DNA from: Candidatus Avidehalobacter gallistercoris
GTDB lineage: Bacteria > Bacillota > Dehalobacteriia > UBA4068 > UBA4997
Direction of reading: 5' to 3'
Assembly (NCBI GenBank): GCA_018715045.1
Contig: DVMH01000030.1
Span: 1 to 41,029 of the forward strand
Length of the DNA: 41,029 bases
Part shown: piece after piece, positions 9,584 through 16,493 of the stretch
Layout: each line of letters opens with the position of its first letter
How positions within the stretch are numbered: the stretch's first letter is position 1
Notes under the pieces: model-generated
The model's database searches: none
What the model was told of the DNA's origin: nothing
The model's input: the letters and a program-made list of their open reading frames with translations, nothing else
Position numbers and translations under genes: made by a program

Positions 9584-11788
9584 TTAGTTATTTGCGCCAA
9601 CCGTATTGCTGTTAATTGTTTCAGCTTTACTTTGCAATATTTTGTTTTTATACGGGTTGGGGCGGAATAGCAGGAAGATCAGTCCCGCCAGCAGCAGCAA
9701 TGCTGCTGCCGTACCGGCGCTGAAGCCGCCGCCGGCAATATACGTGCCCAGCTGATAGACGATCATTGCTACCACATAGGCCAGCCCACATTGATAGGCC
9801 ACGGCGAACAGTGTCCAGCGGCGATTGGGCATTTCGCGGTTGATTGCGCCGATAGCAGCGAAACAAGGGGCGCAGAGCAGATTAAACAGCATGAACGAGA
9901 AAGCGGCTAACGGCGTGAATTTGGCTGCTACGATCCCCCACAGTTCGCTGCCGTCCTTTGAAATTTCGTCCAGTCCAGCGTAAAGCGAGCCGAAAGTGGC
10001 GACAACGTTTTCCTTGGCAATCAGCCCGGTTACAGTACCGACAACAGCTTCCCACTGGTCGCCCCAGCCCAGCGGCGTAAACACGGGAGCAACAGTCTGA
10101 CCAACATCTGCCAGAATAGAATCGGCGGTATCCACTGGCTGCAAAGCAGTGTTATAGCTGCCGAGGAACCAAAGCACGATAGTGGAAAGCAAGATGATGG
10201 TGCAGGCTTTCTTGATAAACGCCTTGGAGCGTTCCCACATATGCAGCAGAATGTTCTTGGGTCGCGGCATATGATAGGATGGCAGCTCCAACACAAAGGG
10301 AGAGGGGTCGCCCGCAAAGGCCTTGGTTTTTTTGAGAATCACTCCGGTAATTGCGATGGCCGCGATACCGATGAAATACGTAGTTGGAGCCACCCAGGCG
10401 GAGTTGGCGAACAGTGCGCCGGAAATCAACCCGATGATTGGGAGTTTGGCGCCGCATGGCATAAATGTTGTAGTCATTACCGCCATTTTGCGATCTGAAT
10501 CGTTTTCGATGGTACGTGTGGCCATAACTCCGGGGACGCCGCAGCCGGTGGCCACCAGCATCGGAATGAAATTCTTGCCGGACAGGCCGAAGCGGCGGAA
10601 CAGTCTGTCCATGATGAACGCCACACGCGACATATAGCCGCAATCCTCCAGAATACCCAGCAGAATGAACAGCACCATCATCTGCGGAATGAAGCCCAGC
10701 ACCGCGCCGACGCCGGCGACAATGCCGTCCAGCACCAGAGATTGCAGCCATTCCGCGCAGTTGATGGCCGTCAGCAAATCTCCCAGCAACACGGGTATAC
10801 CGGGTATCCAAATACCAAACAGCTGCCAGCCTTCGCCGAACACTCCGTCGTTTACCCAGTCGGTCAGCAGTGTGCCAACGGTGGAAATCGAGATATAGTA
10901 AATCAAAAACATCACCGCAGCGAATATGGGCAGAGCCAGGAAGCGGTTGGTGACTATGCTGTCGATTTTTTCAGTTAACTGGTCTCCAACGTTGCTTTTG
11001 TGCAGCACATCGTCCATCAAGCTGTCTATGTAGGCGTAACGTTCGTTTGTTATAATACTTTCGCTGTCCTCGTTTGCCGTCGCCTCACGCCCGGCTATGA
11101 TCTTATCGATCATTTGCCGCTTTTCCAATGATATGGTCAAATGCTCCGCGGTTTTCTGATCGCGTTCAAACGTTTTTATGCTGTACCACATCAGGTTGGC
11201 TTCAGGAACATTATCCTGCAAACGAGAGCTGATTTGGTGAATAGCTGCATTGGTCAGCTCGCTGAAAATCAATGTATGGTCGGGTGTGATTTTGGCGCTG
11301 GCCAGCTCAATTGCCTTATCCACGGCAATTTTCAGCCCATCGTCGTTGATGGCAGCCGTCTCTACGACCGGGCAGCCCAGCTTTTCGGAGAGTTTTTTTA
11401 CGTTAATACGGTCTCCGCGCTTCTTTACCACATCCATCATATTCAGAGCCACAAGCACGGGAATACCGATTTCTAACAGCTGCGTAGTCAAATACAAGTT
11501 GCGGTCAAGATTAGAGGCGTCCACGATATTGATGATAGCATCCGGGCGGTTCTGCACCAGATAATTGCGTGTTACCACTTCCTCCAGAGTGTAAGGTGAG
11601 AGGGAATAGATACCAGGCAAATCCTGGATTATTACGTCGGAACGTCCTTTAAGTTTGCCGTCTTTTTTTTCCACGGTTACGCCAGGCCAGTTGCCAACAT
11701 GCTGTGAGCTGCCTGTCAGCGCGTTGAACATCGTTGTCTTACCGCAGTTGGGGTTGCCCGCCAATGCGATTCTAATTGTTTCTGCCAT
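9584..11788 (-). CDS. feoB: Ferrous iron transporter B
   Basis: A 734-residue Fe2+ permease with an N-terminal GTPase. The G1 motif GNPNCGKTT is at about residues 11-19, G3 is DLPGIYSL and G4 is NMMD. Then comes the helical spacer, followed by a membrane part with two Gate repeats separated by charged loops (IPQMMVLFILLGILEDCGYMSR is typical). ATG at 11788 is chosen because GGGAGGTAT is placed just upstream and the GTPase starts at once; the longer opening to 11866 would translate through the palindrome at 11806-11823. The gap to feoA (105 bases) is longer than usual within a feo operon and contains one of three repeated palindromes. Normal length. Confidence 0.97.
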   Translation of the reverse strand: MAETIRIALAGNPNCGKTTMFNALTGSSQHVGNWPGVTVEKKDGKLKGRSDVIIQDLPGIYSLSPYTLEEVVTRNYLVQNRPDAIINIVDASNLDRNLYLTTQLLEIGIPVLVALNMMDVVKKRGDRINVKKLSEKLGCPVVETAAINDDGLKIAVDKAIELASAKITPDHTLIFSELTNAAIHQISSRLQDNVPEANLMWYSIKTFERDQKTAEHLTISLEKRQMIDKIIAGREATANEDSESIITNERYAYIDSLMDDVLHKSNVGDQLTEKIDSIVTNRFLALPIFAAVMFLIYYISISTVGTLLTDWVNDGVFGEGWQLFGIWIPGIPVLLGDLLTAINCAEWLQSLVLDGIVAGVGAVLGFIPQMMVLFILLGILEDCGYMSRVAFIMDRLFRRFGLSGKNFIPMLVATGCGVPGVMATRTIENDSDRKMAVMTTTFMPCGAKLPIIGLISGALFANSAWVAPTTYFIGIAAIAITGVILKKTKAFAGDPSPFVLELPSYHMPRPKNILLHMWERSKAFIKKACTIILLSTIVLWFLGSYNTALQPVDTADSILADVGQTVAPVFTPLGWGDQWEAVVGTVTGLIAKENVVATFGSLYAGLDEISKDGSELWGIVAAKFTPLAAFSFMLFNLLCAPCFAAIGAINREMPNRRWTLFAVAYQCGLAYVVAMIVYQLGTYIAGGGFSAGTAAALLLLAGLIFLLFRPNPYKNKILQSKAETINSNTVGANN

Positions 11789-11805
11789 TTTATACCTCCC
11801 GATCA

Positions 11806-11823
11806 GGTTAGTTACAGCTAACC
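11806..11823. promoter_or_regulatory. Palindromic operator copy 3 (between feoA and feoB)
   Basis: GGTTAG-TTACAG-CTAACC, an inverted repeat with the same GTTAG-N6-CTAAC core seen twice upstream of feoA. It lies 17 bases before the feoB ATG, just upstream of the ribosome binding site. Confidence 0.6.
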
Positions 11824-11893
11824 AAAATTCTGAAATAAAAGCAGGGCGGTGCCGCTGCTTGGCCAATACATATTTATGCTTTGCCTGTCTGGT

Positions 11894-12115
11894 TTATTCA
11901 ACCTCGATCATATCGGCGTCGTCCTTGCGGATAGACATGGCAAAATTGCGCAGATTAATTTCCAGCGGATCGCCTAAGGGGGCGGTGCGCAGAACCTGTA
12001 TCTCGGTGCCGCTGGTTATGCCCATATCCATGATATGCCGTTTAACTGCTTTGATACCGTTCACCCGCACCACGCGCACAGTTTCTCCCGGCTTGACGTG
12101 CTTTAGCGTTTTCAT
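11894..12115 (-). CDS. feoA: Ferrous iron transport protein A
   Basis: A 73-residue SH3-like cytoplasmic protein that interacts with FeoB. The pattern KAVKRHIMDMGITSGTEIQVLRTAPLGDPLEINLRN is the central FeoA block, here at about residues 23-57, with the conserved MGI-x-G and GDP-x-E/L elements. AGGGAGGC is placed 6 bases before the ATG. First gene of the feo operon. Confidence 0.95.
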   Translation of the reverse strand: MKTLKHVKPGETVRVVRVNGIKAVKRHIMDMGITSGTEIQVLRTAPLGDPLEINLRNFAMSIRKDDADMIEVE

Positions 12116-12148
12116 TTTTCTGCCTCCCTTTCTGCAATATTTTCAATC

Positions 12149-12164
12149 GTTAGCTTAAACTAAC
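12149..12164. promoter_or_regulatory. Palindromic operator copy 1 in the feoA leader
   Basis: GTTAGCTTAAACTAAC, a near-perfect dyad of the form GTTAG-N6-CTAAC. It lies downstream of the predicted transcription start and could also overlap the -10 of a second, weaker promoter whose -35 TTGACT is at 12176-12181 (minus strand). The half-sites resemble DtxR/IdeR-family metalloregulator boxes; the regulator itself is not in the window. Confidence 0.65.
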
Positions 12165-12179
12165 AAGAATCCTTAAGTC

Positions 12180-12205
12180 AAGGGGTTAGCGGAAACTAAC
12201 CCCTT
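12180..12205. promoter_or_regulatory. Palindromic operator copy 2 in the feoA leader
   Basis: Core GTTAGCGGAAACTAAC at 12185-12200, flanked by AAGGG and CCCTT so that the dyad extends to 10 bp per arm. Copies 1 and 2 are 36 bases apart start to start. It begins just downstream of the predicted +1 of the main feo promoter. Confidence 0.65.
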
Positions 12206-12214
12206 GTAGAGTAT

Positions 12215-12243
12215 ATGATAGCACAATCATTTTGGTTTGTCAA
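12215..12243 (-). promoter_or_regulatory. Main feoAB promoter
   Basis: On the minus strand: TTGACA (12243-12238), 17-base spacer, TATCAT (12220-12215). The start site should fall near 12208, so both leader palindromes are transcribed or lie at the start, a layout suited to repression by bound protein. Confidence 0.75.
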
Positions 12244-12250
12244 TATAATT

Positions 12251-12286
12251 AACAAAAAATGTTTGTCACGACAAACATTTTTTGTT
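12251..12286. repeat. Perfect 16-bp inverted repeat upstream of the feo promoter
   Basis: AACAAAAAATGTTTGT (12251-12266), a four-base loop, and the exact complement at 12271-12286. The A/T-rich ends give a T run on both strands, so it may be a bidirectional terminator. It also lies directly upstream of the -35 box and might bind a regulator. The stretch 12287-12399 holds no gene I recognise. Confidence 0.6.
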
Positions 12287-12399
12287 GGTGGATTTGGCTG
12301 AATTACCCTGCGGTTATTCTTAACAATTCAAACAGCACGGCGTATAAATGTTTACTTTCTTTGACGTTCGACTGTCAACTGTTTTCGTTTCGTTCTGAC

Positions 12400-12441
12400 A
12401 TAAAAGAAAGGCACTTCTTTGTGGAAGTACCTTTCTTTTAT
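12400..12441 (-). terminator. Terminator after tRNA-Ser
   Basis: On the minus strand the arms are 12441-12424 and 12417-12400, 18 bp with one mismatch, ending in a T-rich arm. It begins at the end of the tRNA. Confidence 0.85.
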
Positions 12442-12532
12442 GGCGGAGTGGGCGGGATTCGAACCCGCGTGCCGCTCATCACGGCAACACGATTTCCAGT
12501 CGTGCTCGTTATGACCTCTTCGATACCACTCC
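12441..12532 (-). tRNA. tRNA-Ser (anticodon GGA)
   Basis: A 92-base class II tRNA. The acceptor GGAGTGG pairs with CCACTCC, the anticodon arm is CACGA-CTGGAAA-TCGTG (anticodon GGA), and there is a long variable arm as expected for serine. The T loop is TTCGAAT and CCA is encoded. Confidence 0.96.
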
Positions 12533-12561
12533 ATATGGGTTGATTAAATATCAGCTTTATT

Positions 12562-12590
12562 ATTATAGTATAAATTAAACGGTTTGACAA
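12562..12590 (-). promoter_or_regulatory. Promoter of tRNA-Ser
   Basis: On the minus strand TTGTCA (12590-12585), 17-base spacer, TATAAT (12567-12562). Confidence 0.8.
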
Positions 12591-12624
12591 GCGTTTTTTA
12601 GAGATTTTAGGAAAATTTTTTACC

Positions 12625-12656
12625 AAAAAAGCACGTCTATTGTCAGACGTGCTTTT
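12625..12656 (-). terminator. Terminator overlapping the end of the CBS-protein gene
   Basis: AAAAGCACGTCT and AGACGTGCTTTT form a hairpin around the loop ATTGTC, with a T run on the minus strand. The gene's last codons lie in the first arm. Confidence 0.8.
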
Positions 12657-13089
12657 CTGATATGTAATTATTTTCTGCTCTCAGCCTTCTTAGCAGCAGC
12701 GGCCGGCAGTATTCAATCAGATCCTTGCGGCGCACCAGGCCGATGTAAACGCCCAAATCGTCAACTACTGGGATAAAATTTTGCTCGACGGATTTGTGTA
12801 GCAGCTCGCCCAGTTGGGCGGAGATGTTCACCGGTTGTACTTCCCGCGTGGTTTTAATGCTGCTTACTGGTATCTTCTCCGCATCGATGAAACGGAGATT
12901 CGGCGAGTTCTTGAACACCCACAGGCAGTCGTCGACGAACAGGGTGTAGAGATAATAACCGTCGTTGTTTAGAACGGGCATGGCGGTGTAGCGATGATAT
13001 TCCATCTTCTCCAACGCTTGCCGCAACGTAAAGCTTTCCAGCAGATAAGAGCTTTCAGCTTTGGTTATCAAAAAATCGGTAACCTGCAT
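12643..13089 (-). CDS. CBS-domain pair protein
   Basis: A 148-residue protein made almost only of two CBS motifs, about residues 1-60 and 75-135. Each ends in the typical strand pattern (YTAMPVLNNDGYYLYTLF and NFIPVVDDLGVYIGLVRRKDLIEY). Stand-alone CBS pairs bind adenosine nucleotides such as AMP or ATP, or c-di-AMP, and act as energy or messenger sensors. No effector domain is fused, and the neighbours (tRNA-Ser, a dipeptidase) do not show what it regulates. Start ATG at 13089 has AAAGGAT upstream. Confidence 0.85.
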   Translation of the reverse strand: MQVTDFLITKAESSYLLESFTLRQALEKMEYHRYTAMPVLNNDGYYLYTLFVDDCLWVFKNSPNLRFIDAEKIPVSSIKTTREVQPVNISAQLGELLHKSVEQNFIPVVDDLGVYIGLVRRKDLIEYCRPLLLRRLRAENNYISEKHV

Positions 13090-13153
13090 TGCATTTATCC
13101 TTTCTCGTTAATCAAATATACACTTATCAATCAATATGATTCACACAATACTA

Positions 13154-14584
13154 TTATACATGGTTTTCTGGCGGTTTACAAGCCTGCAAGCGTAGAATTG
13201 CCCGCGCGTATATCTCCAACAAAAAGTGAAAATCTGCTTCGGTTATATATTCATCTGCCTGGTGCATCAAATCCGGCGTGCTTTTGCGCAGAGGTCCGAA
13301 CGCCACAAAATTGTCAAACGCCCGGCAATAGGTGCCTCCGCCAACCGCCAGCGCCTCGGCTTCTGGTTCATATTCCCGGTATAGCGATAGCAGCGCTGCC
13401 GCCGGATCTTGCTCTTTGGGCACATAAAGGGGCGCTTTATGCTCGTTTACCTGCAGTGCGATACCGTTTTCACGGCAGCGGGCGTTCAGTTTGTCATATA
13501 TGGCCGTCCAATCAGCGGTTACAGGATAACGTAGATCCAGCCCCAGCGTGAAAACGCCGTTTGTTAAATGCAATGTTCCCAGATTTAAGGTGAGCATACC
13601 GGAAATCTCATCCCGGCAGGAGATGCCGGCGTTATTGCCGCCGCAATCTTTGCCGAACAGAGTTAATATGCAGCGGCAGGCGTCTGCCTCCTCTTGGCAT
13701 AACGGTAGAGCGAGCAATGCTTTTAGCAGCAGAACAGCAGCGTTTATGCCTTTTTCCGGCTGTGAGCCATGCGCCGCCTTGCCGATAGCTGTCAGTTGCA
13801 ACGTGTTATCCGGCAGCTCGTTCAAGATGAGTTTTGTCTCCGCCAATTCTGTCGCAAAGAGAGCCTGTAAAGCTGCGCGGACAGTTTTGGCGGGTATGCC
13901 TGAAAGCACAGCGCGTGCCTTGCCGGGAACGGCGTTAACCACCGTTCCTGCCTCGATTTCATGCAGCCTGCCAGTGACAGTTTCCATACAGGCGCTGAGC
14001 AGAGCAATACCTTTTTCTGCAAAAATGACCGGGAAGTTCGCGTCTGGTGAAAAGCCAAAAGCAGGGGCAGGCTGTTCCTCGAGGTAGTGTAGAATGCAGC
14101 GGCTGCCGCTTTCTTCGTTGCCGCCGATGATCAGCCGTATCGGGCGGGTGGGGGAAATATCGCATTGTTTGATAGCGGCCAGCGCAAACAGAGCCGCCAC
14201 CGTTGGGCCCTTATCGTCCAGCGAGCCGCGTCCGTAAATTTTATCTTCAAATACCTCGCCGGTAGGTGAAAAATGCCAGCCCTCGCCAAACGGTACCACG
14301 TCCAGATGGCTAAGCACACCGATAGCGTCCTCCGTACTGCCTTCGCCGTAGTCTACAGTAAGATAATATGGCGTCAGGTTGGCTTGCAGCCCCAAATCAG
14401 CCGCAATTTCCGCAGCTTTTTGCAGTGCGTTTGCCACCTGTCGCCCAAAAGGGGCATCATTTTCGGGTTCTCCTTCCACTGAGGGAATCGACAGCAGCTC
14501 TAGCAGAGCCGCCTTGGCTTTGGGGTATAATGCTACCGTTTGTGCCAGCAGACGCTGCTCATCGGCAGTTAAATTATTATGCAT
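13154..14584 (-). CDS. M20 metallopeptidase, PepV/Sapep-type dipeptidase
   Basis: A 476-residue cytoplasmic di-zinc or manganese dipeptidase. The metal site signature SHLDVVP is at residues 92-98 (His93, Asp95), the bridging Asp is in GRGSLDDKGP (118-127), and the catalytic Glu pair is in GGNEESG (154-160). The lid domain sits between the two catalytic halves, and a C-terminal His-containing segment (LMHQADEY) follows. The length fits PepV (about 470) rather than shorter M20 peptidases. It probably cleaves unbranched dipeptides taken up for fermentation. GGAGGTG precedes ATG at 14584. The 63 bases between it and the CBS gene show no clear promoter. Confidence 0.9.
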   Translation of the reverse strand: MHNNLTADEQRLLAQTVALYPKAKAALLELLSIPSVEGEPENDAPFGRQVANALQKAAEIAADLGLQANLTPYYLTVDYGEGSTEDAIGVLSHLDVVPFGEGWHFSPTGEVFEDKIYGRGSLDDKGPTVAALFALAAIKQCDISPTRPIRLIIGGNEESGSRCILHYLEEQPAPAFGFSPDANFPVIFAEKGIALLSACMETVTGRLHEIEAGTVVNAVPGKARAVLSGIPAKTVRAALQALFATELAETKLILNELPDNTLQLTAIGKAAHGSQPEKGINAAVLLLKALLALPLCQEEADACRCILTLFGKDCGGNNAGISCRDEISGMLTLNLGTLHLTNGVFTLGLDLRYPVTADWTAIYDKLNARCRENGIALQVNEHKAPLYVPKEQDPAAALLSLYREYEPEAEALAVGGGTYCRAFDNFVAFGPLRKSTPDLMHQADEYITEADFHFLLEIYARAILRLQACKPPENHV

Positions 14585-14725
14585 ATTGCACCTCCAATAT
14601 TTGGTTTAAGCTTATTTTACCATTTTATTAGATAAATGTTAAGCGGGCATAAATTACGCTTATGCTCTTTATTATGCGCCTAAGATATGTTAAAATATCA
14701 GTATTAAAGCTAAACGGGGTGAATT

Positions 14726-15478
14726 ATGAAGCTGATTTCGTGGAATGTAAACGGTCTTAGGGCCTGTATTAATAAGGGTTTTTACAACTTTGCTGAGAAT
14801 AGCGGGGCGGATATCATCTCCGTGCAGGAGACAAAAATGCAGCCCGGTCAGGCAGAGGTTGAGCTGGCTGGATACAACCAGTTTTGGAACAGCGCCGAGA
14901 AAAAGGGTTACAGCGGAACGCTGGTATTCAGCAAAGCGGAGCCGCAGAGTGTTGCCTATAATCTGGGGCTAGCGGAGCATAACGACGAGGGGCGCGCTGT
15001 CACGCTGGAATATGAACAGTTTTATTTGGTAAACATTTATGTGCCCAATGCGCAGGACGGCCTGGCTCGCATTGATTATCGTCTGCGCTGGGAGGACGAT
15101 TTTCGTGCTTATGTGCAGAGGTTGGACAAGCTGAAGCCAGTCATTATCTGCGGTGACATGAATGTGGCGCATGAGGAAATTGATTTGAAGAATCCCAAAA
15201 CCAACCGTGGCAATGCCGGCTTCTCCGACGAGGAGCGGGGCAAATTTTCCGAACTTCTGGCGGCAGGTTTTGTGGACAGCTTTCGTTATCTGCACCCGGA
15301 TGAGACAGGTGCGTATTCTTGGTGGTCATACCGCTTCAACGCCCGCAAAAACAACGCGGGGTGGCGTATTGACTATTTTCTGGTATCGGAACGTCTGGCA
15401 GACGAGATTAAAGCTGCCTATATCTTGCCGGAAGTTATGGGCAGCGACCATTGTCCTGTGGTGTTGGAAATATTTTGA
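14726..15478 (+). CDS. xth: Exodeoxyribonuclease III (AP endonuclease)
   Basis: A 250-residue Mg-dependent DNA repair nuclease acting at abasic sites and 3' blocked ends. All core motifs of the exonuclease III family are present: ISWNVNGLRA at residues 4-13, QETKMQ with the metal-binding Glu near residue 36, the DYRLRWE segment, GDMNVAH with catalytic Asp/Asn, WWSYRFNARKNNAGWRIDYFL, and the C-terminal GSDHCPV with catalytic Asp-His. A weak extended -10 (TGTTAAAAT) lies at 14689-14696 without a good -35 box. The gene's end abuts the relic terminator at the left edge of the island. Confidence 0.95.
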   Translation: MKLISWNVNGLRACINKGFYNFAENSGADIISVQETKMQPGQAEVELAGYNQFWNSAEKKGYSGTLVFSKAEPQSVAYNLGLAEHNDEGRAVTLEYEQFYLVNIYVPNAQDGLARIDYRLRWEDDFRAYVQRLDKLKPVIICGDMNVAHEEIDLKNPKTNRGNAGFSDEERGKFSELLAAGFVDSFRYLHPDETGAYSWWSYRFNARKNNAGWRIDYFLVSERLADEIKAAYILPEVMGSDHCPVVLEIF

Positions 15479-15509
15479 AAAACTCAAACCACGTTTATTT
15501 GGGTGTGAG
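15478..15509 (-). terminator. Relic minus-strand terminator at the island's left edge
   Basis: Read on the minus strand, CTCACACC (15509-15502) pairs with GGTTTGAG (15490-15483) with one mismatch, followed by TTTTT (15482-15478). It directly follows the 16-bp tRNA-Thr 3'-end copy, as the original tRNA terminator would before the island entered. Confidence 0.55.
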
Positions 15510-15525
15510 GCCACAGAGCAGAGTC
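15510..15525. repeat. Left attachment-site copy of the tRNA-Thr 3' end
   Basis: GCCACAGAGCAGAGTC, identical to 19858-19873 inside tRNA-Thr (acceptor and T-arm side). Bases outside the 16 differ, so this is a short exact direct repeat with no remaining tRNA around it. Confidence 0.8.
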
Positions 15526-15621
15526 AATTAAAACCAAATTTATCCAGCAGAGAGGTGGAGTGGTAATATATTGGGCTGGCAAGGTAATATCAAGTAATAG
15601 TGAAGTAATGTGAGTTTACTC

Positions 15622-15670
15622 TTTATCAGAAATCGGACAGACAACGGTATATAATCATGTTTCTGATAAA
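15622..15670. repeat. 11-bp inverted repeat spanning a TATAAT box
   Basis: TTTATCAGAAA (15622-15632) and its exact complement TTTCTGATAAA (15660-15670) enclose 27 bases that contain TATAAT at 15650-15655. No good -35 is spaced to that box. The repeat sits 25 bases before the secreted-protein start. It could be an operator or a leader hairpin. Confidence 0.55.
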
Positions 15671-15695
15671 ATATTTAAAAGAGAGGAGAAAACGT

Positions 15696-16433
15696 ATGAA
15701 ATATAAATTGTTAAAAACTATGTTTCTTAGTTGCGTTCTACTTATAATGTTCTGCACTTCTGCGTTTGCTAGTACGGGAGCAGTATTATTGGACTCAAAA
15801 GAAACTGTAATTGACGGTCAAAAGGTTATTGTTAATACATATGATGATAATGGTTATATTGTGCAGACATTCAAATGGCCAGATGCAACTTGTGGTATAG
15901 AGAGTAAATTATCCGAACAGGAAATGGACACTTTTATAGATGCAAATTATCCCGCAGTAATTCAGGAATATGCAGAGGAGATTGATCTTTATTCTGGTCC
16001 CATTTCTTTTGATAAGCGAGCTCAGTCTTCTCAGAATGCATATTGTGCAGTGCGAACGGTTGGCGATTTTTATGCAACTTGTTTATTGCCGCCGTTTAAG
16101 ACAAAGGTTGTTGGCGGATATCTACGTGGATATTATGGTGGCCCTACAACAGCAACTAAAATAACCTTAACTGAAACATATAATTTTTCGGGAATAGATG
16201 TTACCGTTTCTTGGCCGCCAGGGGTTTCTGTCACGGGTAGTAGCTATACCTGGACATCGGATTCTTATGATGATACCAATATGGCTACTGCACATCGTGA
16301 GGATATTGAAGGCCAGAGTATATTAGCCGATTGTACCTTAGGTATAAATTCCCGAGCGGATATCTATCTTGGAAATGTTTCTTATTCGGCAGTTGCAAAT
16401 GTTTCTTGTAAAACAAAAGATTTTGTTGAGTAA
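15696..16433 (+). CDS. Secreted protein of unknown function (island cargo)
   Basis: A 245-residue protein with a clear signal peptide: residues 1-4 are basic, a hydrophobic core follows, and cleavage is likely after SAFA at about residue 25. The mature part has five cysteines and a C-terminal half rich in Thr, Ser, Tyr and Val in alternating patterns, suggesting beta structure (for example ITLTETYNFSGIDVTVSW). I do not recognise the family. ATG at 15696 is chosen since AGAGGAGA lies 6 bases upstream; an in-frame ATG at 15657 would add a charged segment in front of the signal peptide. A hairpin separates it from the next gene, so it may be made in excess over that gene. Confidence 0.75.
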   Translation: MKYKLLKTMFLSCVLLIMFCTSAFASTGAVLLDSKETVIDGQKVIVNTYDDNGYIVQTFKWPDATCGIESKLSEQEMDTFIDANYPAVIQEYAEEIDLYSGPISFDKRAQSSQNAYCAVRTVGDFYATCLLPPFKTKVVGGYLRGYYGGPTTATKITLTETYNFSGIDVTVSWPPGVSVTGSSYTWTSDSYDDTNMATAHREDIEGQSILADCTLGINSRADIYLGNVSYSAVANVSCKTKDFVE

Positions 16434-16438
16434 AATTT

Positions 16439-16471
16439 ATGGATACGCCTAAATAGTATAGGCGTATCCAT
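16439..16471. terminator. 13-bp hairpin between the two island cargo genes
   Basis: ATGGATACGCCTA (16439-16451) and its exact complement (16459-16471) flank a seven-base loop. No T run follows on the plus strand, so it is more likely an attenuating or 3'-protecting structure than a full terminator. Confidence 0.5.
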
Positions 16472-16493
16472 ACTATATTGCAATGGAGGGAAT

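Noticed and set aside
12259-12543. Plus-strand open frame of 94 residues
   Set aside because: It crosses the tRNA-Ser gene and its terminator on the opposite strand and has no start signal.
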